Of a stretch of 64,000 bases of DNA, positions 50,936 to 59,320 are shown piece by piece. Made by a program: the position numbers and the translations under genes. Numbering within the stretch: the first letter of the stretch is position 1; every line of letters begins with the position of its first letter. Origin of the DNA: Bacteroidaceae bacterium (GTDB lineage: Bacteria; Bacteroidota; Bacteroidia; Bacteroidales; Bacteroidaceae); assembly GCA_024697945.1 (NCBI GenBank), contig JAILRU010000048.1, positions 1 to 64,000 of the forward strand, read 5' to 3'. The notes below the pieces were generated by a model, which worked only from the letters and a program-made list of their open reading frames with translations, had not been told where the DNA came from and made no database searches.

Positions 50936-52342
50936 TTACAATTTACTCTTCTTTGCTTGGTGGTGCTGATGGTGGCCTGTTCCAAGCGCGAGGCGAAGGA
51001 CAGGGTGGACGCTCTGCCCGAGATTTTTCCCGACTACATCGGCGTCACGGTGCCGAGGAACATCTGCCCCATGAACTTCTCCGTGCCTGGGGCGGAGCAC
51101 GTACGGGTTATCGTGGAGAACGACAAGGGCGAGACGCTTGACGTGAGCGGCAGCGACCACATCGAGATACCGGTCAGGACGTGGAAGAAGGCCCTCTCCG
51201 ACTCCCTGTCTGTCACCGTCTCCGCCTGGGACAAGGAGCATCCGGACGGCGTGACCTACAAGCCCTTCACCATCCACATCGCCCGCGACAGCATCGACCC
51301 GTGGATAGCCTACCGCCTGCTGCCGCCGGGCTACGAGGGATGGAACCACATGGGCATCTACCAGCGCAACATCGAGTGCTTCGACGTCGAGCCCATCATC
51401 GAGAACTCGCAGAACAACAAGGGCTGCGTCAACTGCCACTCCTTCGCCAACTACGACCCACGCGACTTCACCTTCCACGCCCGTGGCAAGAACGGCGGCA
51501 CCATAGTGATGCGCGACGGCAAGATGCGGAAGGTCGATATCAAAGAGATGAGTGGCGGCCGCCACGGCTCGTACAACATCTGGCATCCCTCGAAGCGCTA
51601 CATCGCCTTCTCCAGCAACTCCACGCACCAGAGCTTCTACGGTGAGAGCAGGGACAAGATAGAGGTCTATGACTTGTGGTCCGACCTGATAGTATATGAC
51701 ATAGACAACGAGCGCATCCTACAGGACGAGCGCTTCACCGACAGCCTCAACCTCGAGATGTTCCCCTCGTTCTCGCCCGACGGCAAATGGCTCTACTTCA
51801 GTACGGCCAAGCCCGTGAGGATGCCGATGGAAGCGGACAAGCTGCACTACAGCATCGTGCGCGTCCCCTTCGACGAGCAGACGGGCGAGCTCGGCGAAGT
51901 AGATACGGTCTATAGCACCTACGAGCACGGAGGAGGCACAGCCATGATGCCGAGACTGACTCCGGACGGCCGCTACATGCTCTTCTCGCTGGGAGACTGC
52001 GGGGGATACAATCTCTACCACTCTGAGTCGGAACTCATGATGATGGCTCTCGAGACGGGCGAACTGGTGCCGACGGACATCCTGAACAGCCCCAGAGCCG
52101 AGAGCTTCCACTCCTGGAGCAGTAACGGACGATGGGTGATGTACGTGACCAAGCGCTTCGACGGACGCTACACGCGGCTCATGATGGCGTACTGGGACGG
52201 CGAGCGGTTCCACAAGCCCTTCCTGCTGCCACAGCGGAACCCCGAGGAGAACATCATGCTGCTGATGGCGTACAACGTCCCGGAGTTCATCAAGGGACGC
52301 GTCGTCATCGGGAAGAACGATATGGCGAGAATGTTTGAATAA
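50924..52342 (+). CDS. PD40/TolB-like lipoprotein with one haem-c motif
   Basis: From ATG 50924 (MERQLQF) the protein has a lipoprotein signal (LLCLVVLMVAC). An upstream in-frame ATG at 50903 adds only codons from the GAAGTTAAAG array. A CVNCH haem-c attachment motif lies at about residue 166-170 of this form. It is followed by beta-propeller PD40 repeats (MFPSFSPDGKWLYFSTAKP, MPRLTPDGRYMLFSLGD, SWSSNGRWVMYVTKR). It is therefore a periplasmic or outer-membrane propeller lipoprotein that may carry one covalent haem. It is followed 17 bases later by the DUF6057 gene, a pairing seen in other Bacteroidales. The role is unknown. Confidence 0.8.
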   Translation: MERQLQFTLLCLVVLMVACSKREAKDRVDALPEIFPDYIGVTVPRNICPMNFSVPGAEHVRVIVENDKGETLDVSGSDHIEIPVRTWKKALSDSLSVTVSAWDKEHPDGVTYKPFTIHIARDSIDPWIAYRLLPPGYEGWNHMGIYQRNIECFDVEPIIENSQNNKGCVNCHSFANYDPRDFTFHARGKNGGTIVMRDGKMRKVDIKEMSGGRHGSYNIWHPSKRYIAFSSNSTHQSFYGESRDKIEVYDLWSDLIVYDIDNERILQDERFTDSLNLEMFPSFSPDGKWLYFSTAKPVRMPMEADKLHYSIVRVPFDEQTGELGEVDTVYSTYEHGGGTAMMPRLTPDGRYMLFSLGDCGGYNLYHSESELMMMALETGELVPTDILNSPRAESFHSWSSNGRWVMYVTKRFDGRYTRLMMAYWDGERFHKPFLLPQRNPEENIMLLMAYNVPEFIKGRVVIGKNDMARMFE

Positions 52343-52359
52343 TATATATATAATATATA

Positions 52360-53865
52360 ATGTATAATAAACAATATGAAACAGGCGGCTCGGAAGCGAA
52401 GAAGGCTACGGTTTTCTATATATTGCTGCTTGTTCTGATGCATATCTATGTCCTCTACACCGGCTCGCAGTTCCGCTATACCTACCTGTCGATGGAGGGT
52501 GACGACTTCTGGGTGGCGACGTGGGACTTCTGGCGGCTCAAGCTCGGCATGACGCCCGCCCTGACCAACTGGCTGGCGGACTACCTCATGCAGTTCTACG
52601 GCAAGCCCTACGTCGGAGCCACCATCCAGGCCGTTGTGATCGGAGCGACCGGAGTCCTGTTCAGGGCACTCCTCTCTGGGAAGGGATGGTGGACGTTTCT
52701 TGCCCTCCTGCCGCCCGTCCTCCTCGCCTTCTGCTACCCGTTCAGCCTGTCTTTCCAACTGCAGACTCTCTTCTTCTTCGCCATGTTCCTGGGCATCTCG
52801 TGGATACCGAGGGACAACTGGAGGCGGCTGGCGAGGTTGGTTGCCATACCCGTCAGCTTCATGCTGATGATACTCCCATTCCAGTTCGTGCTGGCGTTCC
52901 CCTTAGTCCTCCGGAGCAAAGACGAAGGAGAAAGGCGGCCCAAAGATTTGTTGAAGTCCGCATGTGGTTTGGTGGCAGTAGTACTCCTCTACCTGACGCC
53001 CCATATCTACAGCCAGCAGGTCGCCTTCATACCCTTCGAGAACCGCTTTGTGGACATTACTGCCTACTGGGAGCCCCTGACGAGCCAACACCTGCGTAAC
53101 AACGAGAACATCCGCAAGATGGTCTGCCTCGCCAGTGAAGGGCGGTGGAAGGACCTCCTCTACAAGGAGGGCATACAGAGGGATGCCCAGCGAGGCAACG
53201 CCATAGCGCTACGTTACGCCCTACTCGCCGAGAGCGCTCTCGGCACGCTGCCAGAGAACCTACTCTACTACCCCATCAACGACGAGAGACTCTTCCTCTT
53301 CCAGAACGACCAGAACGTAGTGGCTCAGCAGATTAACAGACTCTTCTACCTGAACCTCGGCATCTGCGACGAGGCATTCCACCAGGCCATGGAGTATGGG
53401 CTGCTGCAGCGGAACGGTATCTGCTTCAGCAGCCTGAGGCAGATGGTAGATTACAGCACCGAGGCGGGAGACTGGGAGATAGCCGAGCGGTTCCTCCACG
53501 TCCTCTCCAAGTCCACCCTCCACAAGCGATTCGTTGAGGAGAGGCAAGCCAAAATCCAAAATCCAAAAGGCCTCACGTCGAATGGAGAAAGCGAGGCTCC
53601 CCAGCGGGCTGACAACTTCGTCGGAGGCTATCCACTGCCCATCGAGATGCTACGACTGGCACGGTACTACGGGGGAAAGGGGACTGCAGAACAAGGACAA
53701 CAGCCCGCCGACATAAAGAAGATGGTCGATTACGCCCTTTGTTGCTACATCCTGCGGAACGACGCGAACAGCTTCAGGATAGTCCTCGGGGCGTACGACT
53801 ACTACAAAGACGGCCCCCTCCCCCACGCCTACAGCGAGTTCCTCAGCCCCGCGAAGGAACAATAG
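52360..53865 (+). CDS. DUF6057 polytopic membrane protein
   Basis: The 501-residue protein has about six membrane helices in its first half (FYILLLVLMHIYVLYTG, AVVIGATGVLFRALL, FLALLPPVLLAFCYPFSLSF and others) and a long soluble, helical, TPR-like second half (RYALLAESALGTLPENLLYYP). This agrees with DUF6057. At nt 53549-53570 the codons QAKIQNPKG are written in an AAAATCC microrepeat inside the soluble part. The gene is coupled to the haem-motif lipoprotein. The function is unknown. Confidence 0.75.
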   Translation: MYNKQYETGGSEAKKATVFYILLLVLMHIYVLYTGSQFRYTYLSMEGDDFWVATWDFWRLKLGMTPALTNWLADYLMQFYGKPYVGATIQAVVIGATGVLFRALLSGKGWWTFLALLPPVLLAFCYPFSLSFQLQTLFFFAMFLGISWIPRDNWRRLARLVAIPVSFMLMILPFQFVLAFPLVLRSKDEGERRPKDLLKSACGLVAVVLLYLTPHIYSQQVAFIPFENRFVDITAYWEPLTSQHLRNNENIRKMVCLASEGRWKDLLYKEGIQRDAQRGNAIALRYALLAESALGTLPENLLYYPINDERLFLFQNDQNVVAQQINRLFYLNLGICDEAFHQAMEYGLLQRNGICFSSLRQMVDYSTEAGDWEIAERFLHVLSKSTLHKRFVEERQAKIQNPKGLTSNGESEAPQRADNFVGGYPLPIEMLRLARYYGGKGTAEQGQQPADIKKMVDYALCCYILRNDANSFRIVLGAYDYYKDGPLPHAYSEFLSPAKEQ

Positions 53866-53946
53866 CCGCAGAGGGAAGGGACGGAAGTCAAACATACAAA
53901 CAAGTGAGCAAAGGGCGTGCCGAATGTGGCACGCCCTCGCTATAGG

Positions 53947-54027
53947 GTCTCCCTCCCACTAATTTATCTATGATTTAAAAAAATGTGTACAATTGCATAA
54001 AAAATTATTAACCCTCGGGAGGGAGAC
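53947..54027. repeat. 11-bp inverted repeat GTCTCCCTCCC
   Basis: Perfect arms at 53947-53957 and 54017-54027 enclose an AT-rich 59-base spacer. It lies in the 687-bp gap 53866-54552. Confidence 0.65.
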
Positions 54028-54041
54028 TTGGGAATGAAGTC

Positions 54042-54143
54042 TTAGTCCGCGTCGCCGCCGCCTGGGTTGTCACCGCCGCTGCCTGGGTTGTCGCCGCCGC
54101 TGCCGCCGGGATTTGAGCCCGGGTCTTTGCCAGAATAGAATTG
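54042..54143 (-). pseudogene. Remnant of a Gly/Asn-rich small peptide gene, start lost
   Basis: Thirty-three codons end in TAA at 54042 and encode QFYSGKDPGSNPGG then SGGDNPG repeats. The frame is closed upstream by TAA at 54146-54144 and has no start codon. The composition resembles the C-terminal part of short MKKxYxxP-type peptides like that at 25182. A -7 box (TATCTTTG, minus strand 54337-54330) still points towards it. Confidence 0.4.
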
Positions 54144-54214
54144 TTAAAAAAAGGTTAATACTATTGGTTAGTCACTCTCAGTCCATATCTTTAATTTTTT
54201 CAGGCTATAGACCC

Positions 54215-54305
54215 CGTTTTTTCAGTACAGGGAAAGTTTCGTTTCAGTACAGGAAAACCGCCGTTTCACTACACTAAAACCGCCGTTTCAGTACACTAAA
54301 AAAAA
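54215..54305. repeat. Four tandem copies of a 22-bp unit
   Basis: Units start at 54215 (longer, divergent), 54240, 54262 and 54284 with the core CGTTTCAGTACACTAAAACC. There are no spacers. It lies just downstream of a minus-strand -7 box at 54337-54330, so it would be the start of a transcript leader. Confidence 0.8.
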
Positions 54306-54340
54306 AGTCGCCCTTTAGCCTTACTTATGCAAAGATACAC

Positions 54341-54378
54341 AAAAAAATCAGGCCTGCAATGGCAAGCCTGATTTTTTT
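54341..54378. terminator. Bidirectional terminator
   Basis: AAAAAAATCAGGC and GCCTGATTTTTTT form a 13-bp stem with A- and T-runs on both sides. No gene ends close by on either strand (recX ends at 54553 on the minus strand), so it may have come with the repeat region. Confidence 0.7.
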
Positions 54379-54552
54379 AACAATGATTAACACTTTTCTG
54401 TGCCTTTCGCCGTGGCGGAAGCACCGCCCTCGCTGATTGAGATTTCAGTTACAAAGCTTCGATAATGTACGTCTGGGGCATGGTTATCCTAATAGGCTGC
54501 AAAGGAAAGCAATATTATCGAAATATCATGTGATTATCCTACTAAATAAACG

Positions 54553-55023
54553 CTATAGCCCCAAAAAGTCATCGACGGCATCGATGATGCAGTCCATCTC
54601 GAAGCCGTGGGAGAGGAGGTGGCGGACGAGCTTGCCCTTGCGCTGGTAGGGGTTGTCGTCGCGCAACGTGCGGTCCTTGGCACGAAGCACCTCCCCGAGC
54701 GTCTGCAAGTAGGTGTCCTCCGGGATGGCGGTCATGCCCTCGTCAATCTCCTCGTCGGTCAGCCGCAGGTGGCGCAGCATCTGCCTGATCTTCGTGCGAC
54801 CCCAGTGGTTGTAGCAGAACTTGTCGTGGCAATAGGCCCGCGCAAAGCGCATGTGGTCGATGTACTTCTCTCGCGTCAGGTAGGCGATGATGTCGTCGGC
54901 TTCTGCCCCCGACGCGCCCCATGCCAGGAGCTTCTCCCGCACCTGGCTGGCACAGTGCTCGCTGCCGCTGCAAAGCCGCGCAGCCCTACCAAGAGCCTGC
55001 TCCTTATTGAATTCATAATTCAT
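54553..55023 (-). CDS. recX: RecX-family regulator of RecA
   Basis: The 156-residue protein has three helical RecX repeats (ALGRAARLCSGSEHCASQVREKLLAWG, FARAYCHDKFCYNHWGRTKIRQMLRHLRL, EEIDEGM...LVRHLLSHGFEMDCIIDAVDDFL) with typical length. RecX limits RecA filament growth. The sequence begins at ATG 55023. The upstream 199-bp gap carries GGAAGTTAAAATGGAAG microrepeats and ACTCCC/GGGAG elements. The nearest upstream gene on the strand is prmC. Confidence 0.9.
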   Translation of the reverse strand: MNYEFNKEQALGRAARLCSGSEHCASQVREKLLAWGASGAEADDIIAYLTREKYIDHMRFARAYCHDKFCYNHWGRTKIRQMLRHLRLTDEEIDEGMTAIPEDTYLQTLGEVLRAKDRTLRDDNPYQRKGKLVRHLLSHGFEMDCIIDAVDDFLGL

Positions 55024-55039
55024 AATGCTTTACTGAAAT

Positions 55040-55100
55040 CTCTGAAGTTAAAATGGAAGTTAAAGAGGAAGTTAAAATGGAAGTTAAAAAGGACAATAGT
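55040..55100. repeat. GGAAGTTAAA microrepeat array
   Basis: Four copies of a GAAGTTAAA(A/G)(T/A)GG unit lie between prmC and recX; they are of the same type as 50859-50935. Confidence 0.75.
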
Positions 55101-55222
55101 AATTAATGCAAACAGCCAGCATCCCATGCTATCGTCCACAAGTGAAACGAGTTTACTCCCACGAGCGAAGCGAGTTAACTCCCTATTTAACTTCATTTTA
55201 TAACTCCCGAAACTTAAATTGT

Positions 55223-56137
55223 TTATAAACGCCCTACTACAAACCTATCGTTATCGTATTGGTCCTTTACCGTTTCAATGTCCCTATAACCTTTCTGCCG
55301 CAGGAGCTCCGCCACGTGCCGGGCGTGGGCCCTGTTCGCCTCGAAGAAGAGCCAGCCGTCAGCCGCGAGATGCCGGAGTCCGTAGTCGGCTATCGCCCGA
55401 TAGAAGACGAGCGGGTCGTCGTCCGGAACGAAGAGGGCGAGCCGCGGCTCGTGCAGCAGGACATTCTCGTCCATCTCCGCCGCCTCCCGCTCGCAGACGT
55501 ATGGAGGATTGCTGACGATGCAATGGAATGGAGAATGAAGAATGAAGCTCCGCACCTTATCAGTGCGCCTTGGTGCTGAAGCATCCAAGAATGAAGAATT
55601 TGCTGCCGCCCTCAATTTTGAATTTTGAATTGTGGATTTTGAATTACTTAGAATGTCCTCTTTCACAAACTCCAGCGCAGCGCCGAGGCGTTCGGCATTC
55701 CTGCGGGCATAGGAGAGCGCTTCGTCGGAGATGTCGAGAGCCGTCACCTGATAGCCGTCGAGGGCAAGCGTGATGGCGATGCAACCGCTGCCCGTCCCCA
55801 CGTCGAGGATGCTGCTCGCGGGTGCCACGTGCTGCCGGACGAGCCGCACCAGTTCCTGCGTCTCCGGCCTCGGGATGAGTACGCCCGGACCGACCAGGAA
55901 CTCGCGTCCGCAGAACTCCTCAGCGCCCAAAACGTACTGCACCGGTTCTCCTTTCGCCATTCTATGGATAATTATTTGCAGCTCGGCTTGGTCGTCTGCC
56001 GATAAGTTCGTATCTTTGCCGAGGAGAATGTCGGTGCGCGACAGGCCGAACCGCCGCTGCATGACGAGCTCATAGAGCGCCCGCGCCTCGCCAGCACCAT
56101 ATCTCTGCTGCAACAATTGAAGTTCTTCGTTTACCAT
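55223..56137 (-). CDS. prmC: Release factor glutamine methyltransferase PrmC
   Basis: PrmC methylates the GGQ glutamine of RF1/RF2. It has the N-terminal helical domain (residues 1-80), the SAM motif ILDVGTGSGCIAI (about 115-127) and the catalytic SNPPYV motif. The NPPY block is preceded by an insert of about 40 residues (nt 55535-55655, including NSKSTIQNSKLRAA and FLDASAPRRTDKVRSF) that is encoded by spacer-type microrepeats and a 45-bp hairpin repeat. The insert keeps the frame and raises the length to 304 residues against about 280. It is divergent from ribD; a minus-strand -7 box is at 56155-56148. Confidence 0.93.
   Translation of the reverse strand: MVNEELQLLQQRYGAGEARALYELVMQRRFGLSRTDILLGKDTNLSADDQAELQIIIHRMAKGEPVQYVLGAEEFCGREFLVGPGVLIPRPETQELVRLVRQHVAPASSILDVGTGSGCIAITLALDGYQVTALDISDEALSYARRNAERLGAALEFVKEDILSNSKSTIQNSKLRAAANSSFLDASAPRRTDKVRSFILHSPFHCIVSNPPYVCEREAAEMDENVLLHEPRLALFVPDDDPLVFYRAIADYGLRHLAADGWLFFEANRAHARHVAELLRQKGYRDIETVKDQYDNDRFVVGRL
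55547..55591 (+). repeat. 45-bp two-hairpin repeat, copy 2 (inside prmC)
   Basis: It matches 50816-50859 with GCGCCTTGGTGCT and AAGCATCCAAGAA identical. The first stem is CGCAC/GTGCG instead of CGCGA/TCGCG. It is read in frame as part of prmC. Confidence 0.75.
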
Positions 56138-56195
56138 TTGCGAGACAAAGGTACAAAGAAATTATGAATTATGGATTATGAACCATGAATTAAAT

Positions 56196-57200
56196 ATGCT
56201 CCATGATATAAAATACATGCGTCGCTGCATCCAGTTGGCTCGATGCGGAGAAGCCGGCGCCGCACCGAACCCTATGGTGGGAGCCGTGGTGGTCTGCGAC
56301 GGACGCATCATCGGCGAAGGCTATCACCGGCGCTGTGGCGGTCCGCATGCCGAGGTGAACGCCATCGGCAGCGTGCGGGAGAGGCATCTGCTCGGCCAGA
56401 GCACTATCTACGTCAGCCTCGAACCCTGCTCCCACTTCGGCAAGACTCCGCCCTGCACCGACCTCATCATCCGCAGCGGCATACCGCGAGTCGTGGTGGG
56501 CTGCACCGACCCCTTCGCCAAAGTCAACGGGCAGGGCATCAAGAAGCTGCAGGATGCCGGATGCGAGGTCGTCGTGGGTGTCCTGGAGCAGGAGTGCCGC
56601 GAGCTGAACCGCCGCTTCTTCACTTTCCACCAGAAGCACCGGCCCTGGATAACCCTCAAATGGGCGCAGAGCGAGGATGGATTCATAGCGCCCCCCTCTT
56701 CCTCGGGGAAGGGGGAAATCGAGGGGGCAGTATTCTTCTCCAATGCCCTGACCCAGACACTGGTGCATCGCATGAGGGCACGACACCAGGCCATCCTCGT
56801 CGGCACCACGACCGCTCTGGTGGACAATCCGACACTCACCACGCGCCTTTGGCCCGGTCCCAATCCCCTGCGACTCACCATCGACCGGCACAACAGCCTT
56901 CCCCCTACCCTTCACCTCAAAGACGGCAGCACACCCACCGTCGTCTATACCCACGAAAGCCTCAACGAGATACTTTCCGACCTCTACAACCGTGGCATAC
57001 AAAGTCTCCTCGTGGAAGGCGGTGCCAAGCTGCTGCAGAGCTTCATCGACGCAGGCCTATGGGACGAAGCCCGCATAGAGACGGCTCCCGTCCGCTTGGG
57101 ACAAGGCGTGGCGGCACCTCACCTCGCAGACAGCCAGTTGGAAAGCGAGCAATCCTATGGCGGACATCTCCTGCAACACTACCGCCACAAGTCGTCATAA
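56196..57200 (+). CDS. ribD: Bifunctional riboflavin biosynthesis deaminase-reductase
   Basis: RibD performs the second and third steps of riboflavin synthesis. The N-terminal deaminase has the H-A-E motif (GGPHAEVNAIG) and the P-C-x8-C zinc site (LEPCSHFGKTPPCTDLI). The C-terminal reductase has WAQSEDGFIA, ILVGTTTALVDNPTLTTR and LLVEGGAKLLQSF. ATG 56196 (MLHDIKYM) is favoured because the six upstream codons from 56178 lie in an ATGAATTATGG microrepeat. At nt 56691-56735 the linker PPSSSGKGEIEGA comes from a CCCCTC/GAGGGGG spacer repeat. The length is 335 residues. Confidence 0.95.
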   Translation: MLHDIKYMRRCIQLARCGEAGAAPNPMVGAVVVCDGRIIGEGYHRRCGGPHAEVNAIGSVRERHLLGQSTIYVSLEPCSHFGKTPPCTDLIIRSGIPRVVVGCTDPFAKVNGQGIKKLQDAGCEVVVGVLEQECRELNRRFFTFHQKHRPWITLKWAQSEDGFIAPPSSSGKGEIEGAVFFSNALTQTLVHRMRARHQAILVGTTTALVDNPTLTTRLWPGPNPLRLTIDRHNSLPPTLHLKDGSTPTVVYTHESLNEILSDLYNRGIQSLLVEGGAKLLQSFIDAGLWDEARIETAPVRLGQGVAAPHLADSQLESEQSYGGHLLQHYRHKSS

Positions 57201-57206
57201 CACATA

Positions 57207-57246
57207 ATGAACCCCGAAAGTCTCTCGTTCAACTTTCGGGGTTCAT
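57207..57246 (+). terminator. Terminator after ribD
   Basis: A perfect 14-bp stem (ATGAACCCCGAAAG with CTTTCGGGGTTCAT) has a 12-base loop and a short AT-rich tail. Confidence 0.8.
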
Positions 57247-57292
57247 CTCAATTAATAGGCTGTCGCTCTGAACAGCTCAGCACCGGCAACTC

Positions 57293-57808
57293 TTAGAAGT
57301 AGTAGCCGAATGTCAGCTTCAAGCCAAACTTTGTGTAGTCCTTGAAGTGGTTCAGGCACATGTCAACAAACAAGGACGGCTCGATGCTCACATGGTCGTT
57401 CAGGTAGAAACAGTAACCTACCTCCGGCGTCAGATAGACATTGTGTACCACATCGTCGGCATCTACGCCCCACTCACTGGAATCCACGCCGCCGCTGTTC
57501 AGTCCGTACTTCATGCCGCCACCGAAGAAGAAGCCGTTGTCCTGCAAGTAGTAACGTCCGCCTAAGCCCAAGTTGAACTCGTTGGCCTTGTCGATGTGGT
57601 CCCATCCAATCAGGCCGTTCAGCATCCAGTTGTCAGCGATGAAGTAACCGCCGCCAGCTTCGATGTTCATACAAAAACCGGAAGCCTTAGAGTAACTGAG
57701 GCCAAAGCCACTGACTGAAGCATTGAAATACTTCGTTCCTTTCTCGAACTGTGCAGATGCGCTCAGTGAGAATGTTGCAATAAGCAACGCAATAAAGATC
57801 TTTTTCAT
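57293..57808 (-). CDS. Small outer-membrane beta-barrel protein
   Basis: The 171-residue protein has a signal peptide (KKIFIALLIATFSLSASAQ) and then about eight beta strands ending in an aromatic residue (LKLTFGYYF), the usual signature of an outer-membrane barrel recognised by the BAM complex. It resembles OmpW/opacity-type eight-stranded proteins of Bacteroidetes. No specific function can be assigned. It is probably transcribed alone. Confidence 0.82.
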   Translation of the reverse strand: MKKIFIALLIATFSLSASAQFEKGTKYFNASVSGFGLSYSKASGFCMNIEAGGGYFIADNWMLNGLIGWDHIDKANEFNLGLGGRYYLQDNGFFFGGGMKYGLNSGGVDSSEWGVDADDVVHNVYLTPEVGYCFYLNDHVSIEPSLFVDMCLNHFKDYTKFGLKLTFGYYF

Positions 57809-57845
57809 AATGATTAATGTTAATTGGTTATGGGTTGTTTATACA

Positions 57846-59294
57846 TTATTTATTATCTCTTGTATATTTTCTATTATATATTGTAAAAAGGATGGCAAGT
57901 ACTGCCATTACGGCAATGCCCACAGGGAGACCGATTCCCAGCGAGAGGCCGAAGCCCTCGGGAGCGATGAAGATGTAACTGGTACATACCACCGTCATGA
58001 AGAGCGCAGGCAGTAGGGCTATCCAATAGAAGAGTCTCTTCTTGGCAAGCCATACCGTAGCCGCCCAAAGCATGATGCAGGCAAGCGTCTGATTCGTCCA
58101 GGCGAAGTAGCGCCAAAGAACTGTGAAGTCGATGAAGAACAGGACTGTCGTGATGGCAAAAAGCGGCAGGCAGAGCATGAGACGCTTGCTGATGCTCTTC
58201 TGGCTGAGGTGCAGGAAGTCGGCAGCAATGAGTCGGGCACTGCGGAAAGCGGTGTCGCCGCTGGTGATGGGCGCTGCCACAACACCAAGGATGGCGAGGA
58301 TGGCTCCCACGGTTCCCATCCAACCTGTACTAATCTCCTTGACCACAATGGCGGGATTGCCAAGAGCTGCAAGCTTCTCATAGGCCGTAGCACCCTCTTC
58401 TCCTGGCAACATGCTGGCGAACTTCACCGCAGCAGCAGCCCAGATGAGCGCTACAACACCCTCTGTAATCATCGCGCCGTAGAAGATGGGACGGCCCAGG
58501 CGTTCGTTGGTCACACATCGAGCCATGAGCGGACTCTGTGTTCCATGGAAACCGCTTATCGCACCACAGGCAATGGTGATGCAGAGCATTGGGAAGATGG
58601 GCAGGCCTTTCGGATGATGTGTCACGAAAGGTGCATCCGTAAGCTCGGGCATCCAGCCCTCTTGTGTGTAGATACCCCAGCAAATGCCTATTGCCATCAG
58701 CAACAAGGCAAAGCCGAACACGGGATAAACCCTGCCGATGAGCTTGTCGATGGGCAACAACGTGGCGAGGATGAAATACAGGAAGATGGCAGTCAACCAG
58801 AAGCCGTTCGAGAAGAACCAACCCTTGTCGGGCGTCATGTTGTCGAGCAGGGAAGCAGGCGTCACAACGAACACGGCACCTACCAGCACCAGAAGTACCA
58901 ATGCTCCGACTCGCATCACGATTCGCATCCCATCGCCCAACTCGTTACCGATAATCTCGGGCAAGGAGACGCCGCCTTGGCGAATACATATCATGCCACA
59001 GAGGTAGTCGTGAACCGCTCCGGCAAAGATGCAGCCGAGCACAATCCACAGATAGGCTGCTGGGCCGAACAGGATACCCATGATGGCTCCGAAGATGGGA
59101 CCTGTGCCTGCAATATTGAGGAATTGGATGAGGAAGACACGCCAGGCAGGCATCGGCATAAAATCAACTCCGTCCTGCTTCTCGTAGCAAGGCATCTTCG
59201 TCGCATCGCTGGGTTTGATAACGCGCTCTACGAATGCGCCATAAAGCAGATAGCCCAGCAACAGGCAAACAAGGGATAGTGTAAATGTTATCAT
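57846..59294 (-). CDS. CstA-family carbon starvation transporter, copy 2
   Basis: The 482-residue polytopic membrane protein has CstA signatures: FLNIAGTGPIFGAIMGILFGP near residue 57, GGVSLPEIIGNELG, IACGAISGFHGTQSPLMAR (about 240-258) and TSGDTAFRSARL. CstA proteins import peptides or pyruvate. Bacteroidetes versions are shorter than the 700-residue enteric protein. It lies 26 bases downstream of a paralogue, so the pair is co-transcribed. The spacer is a TTTACGATTTAC microrepeat. Confidence 0.92.
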   Translation of the reverse strand: MITFTLSLVCLLLGYLLYGAFVERVIKPSDATKMPCYEKQDGVDFMPMPAWRVFLIQFLNIAGTGPIFGAIMGILFGPAAYLWIVLGCIFAGAVHDYLCGMICIRQGGVSLPEIIGNELGDGMRIVMRVGALVLLVLVGAVFVVTPASLLDNMTPDKGWFFSNGFWLTAIFLYFILATLLPIDKLIGRVYPVFGFALLLMAIGICWGIYTQEGWMPELTDAPFVTHHPKGLPIFPMLCITIACGAISGFHGTQSPLMARCVTNERLGRPIFYGAMITEGVVALIWAAAAVKFASMLPGEEGATAYEKLAALGNPAIVVKEISTGWMGTVGAILAILGVVAAPITSGDTAFRSARLIAADFLHLSQKSISKRLMLCLPLFAITTVLFFIDFTVLWRYFAWTNQTLACIMLWAATVWLAKKRLFYWIALLPALFMTVVCTSYIFIAPEGFGLSLGIGLPVGIAVMAVLAILFTIYNRKYTRDNK

Positions 59295-59320
59295 CTTTTT
59301 ATTTACGATTTACTATTTAT

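Noticed and set aside
54215-54305. CRISPR array
   Set aside because: The 22-bp units are directly adjacent with no spacers, and no cas gene is nearby.
57207-57246. Attachment site or mobile-element end
   Set aside because: The 14-bp palindrome directly follows ribD and fits a simple terminator; no integrase or direct repeat is near.
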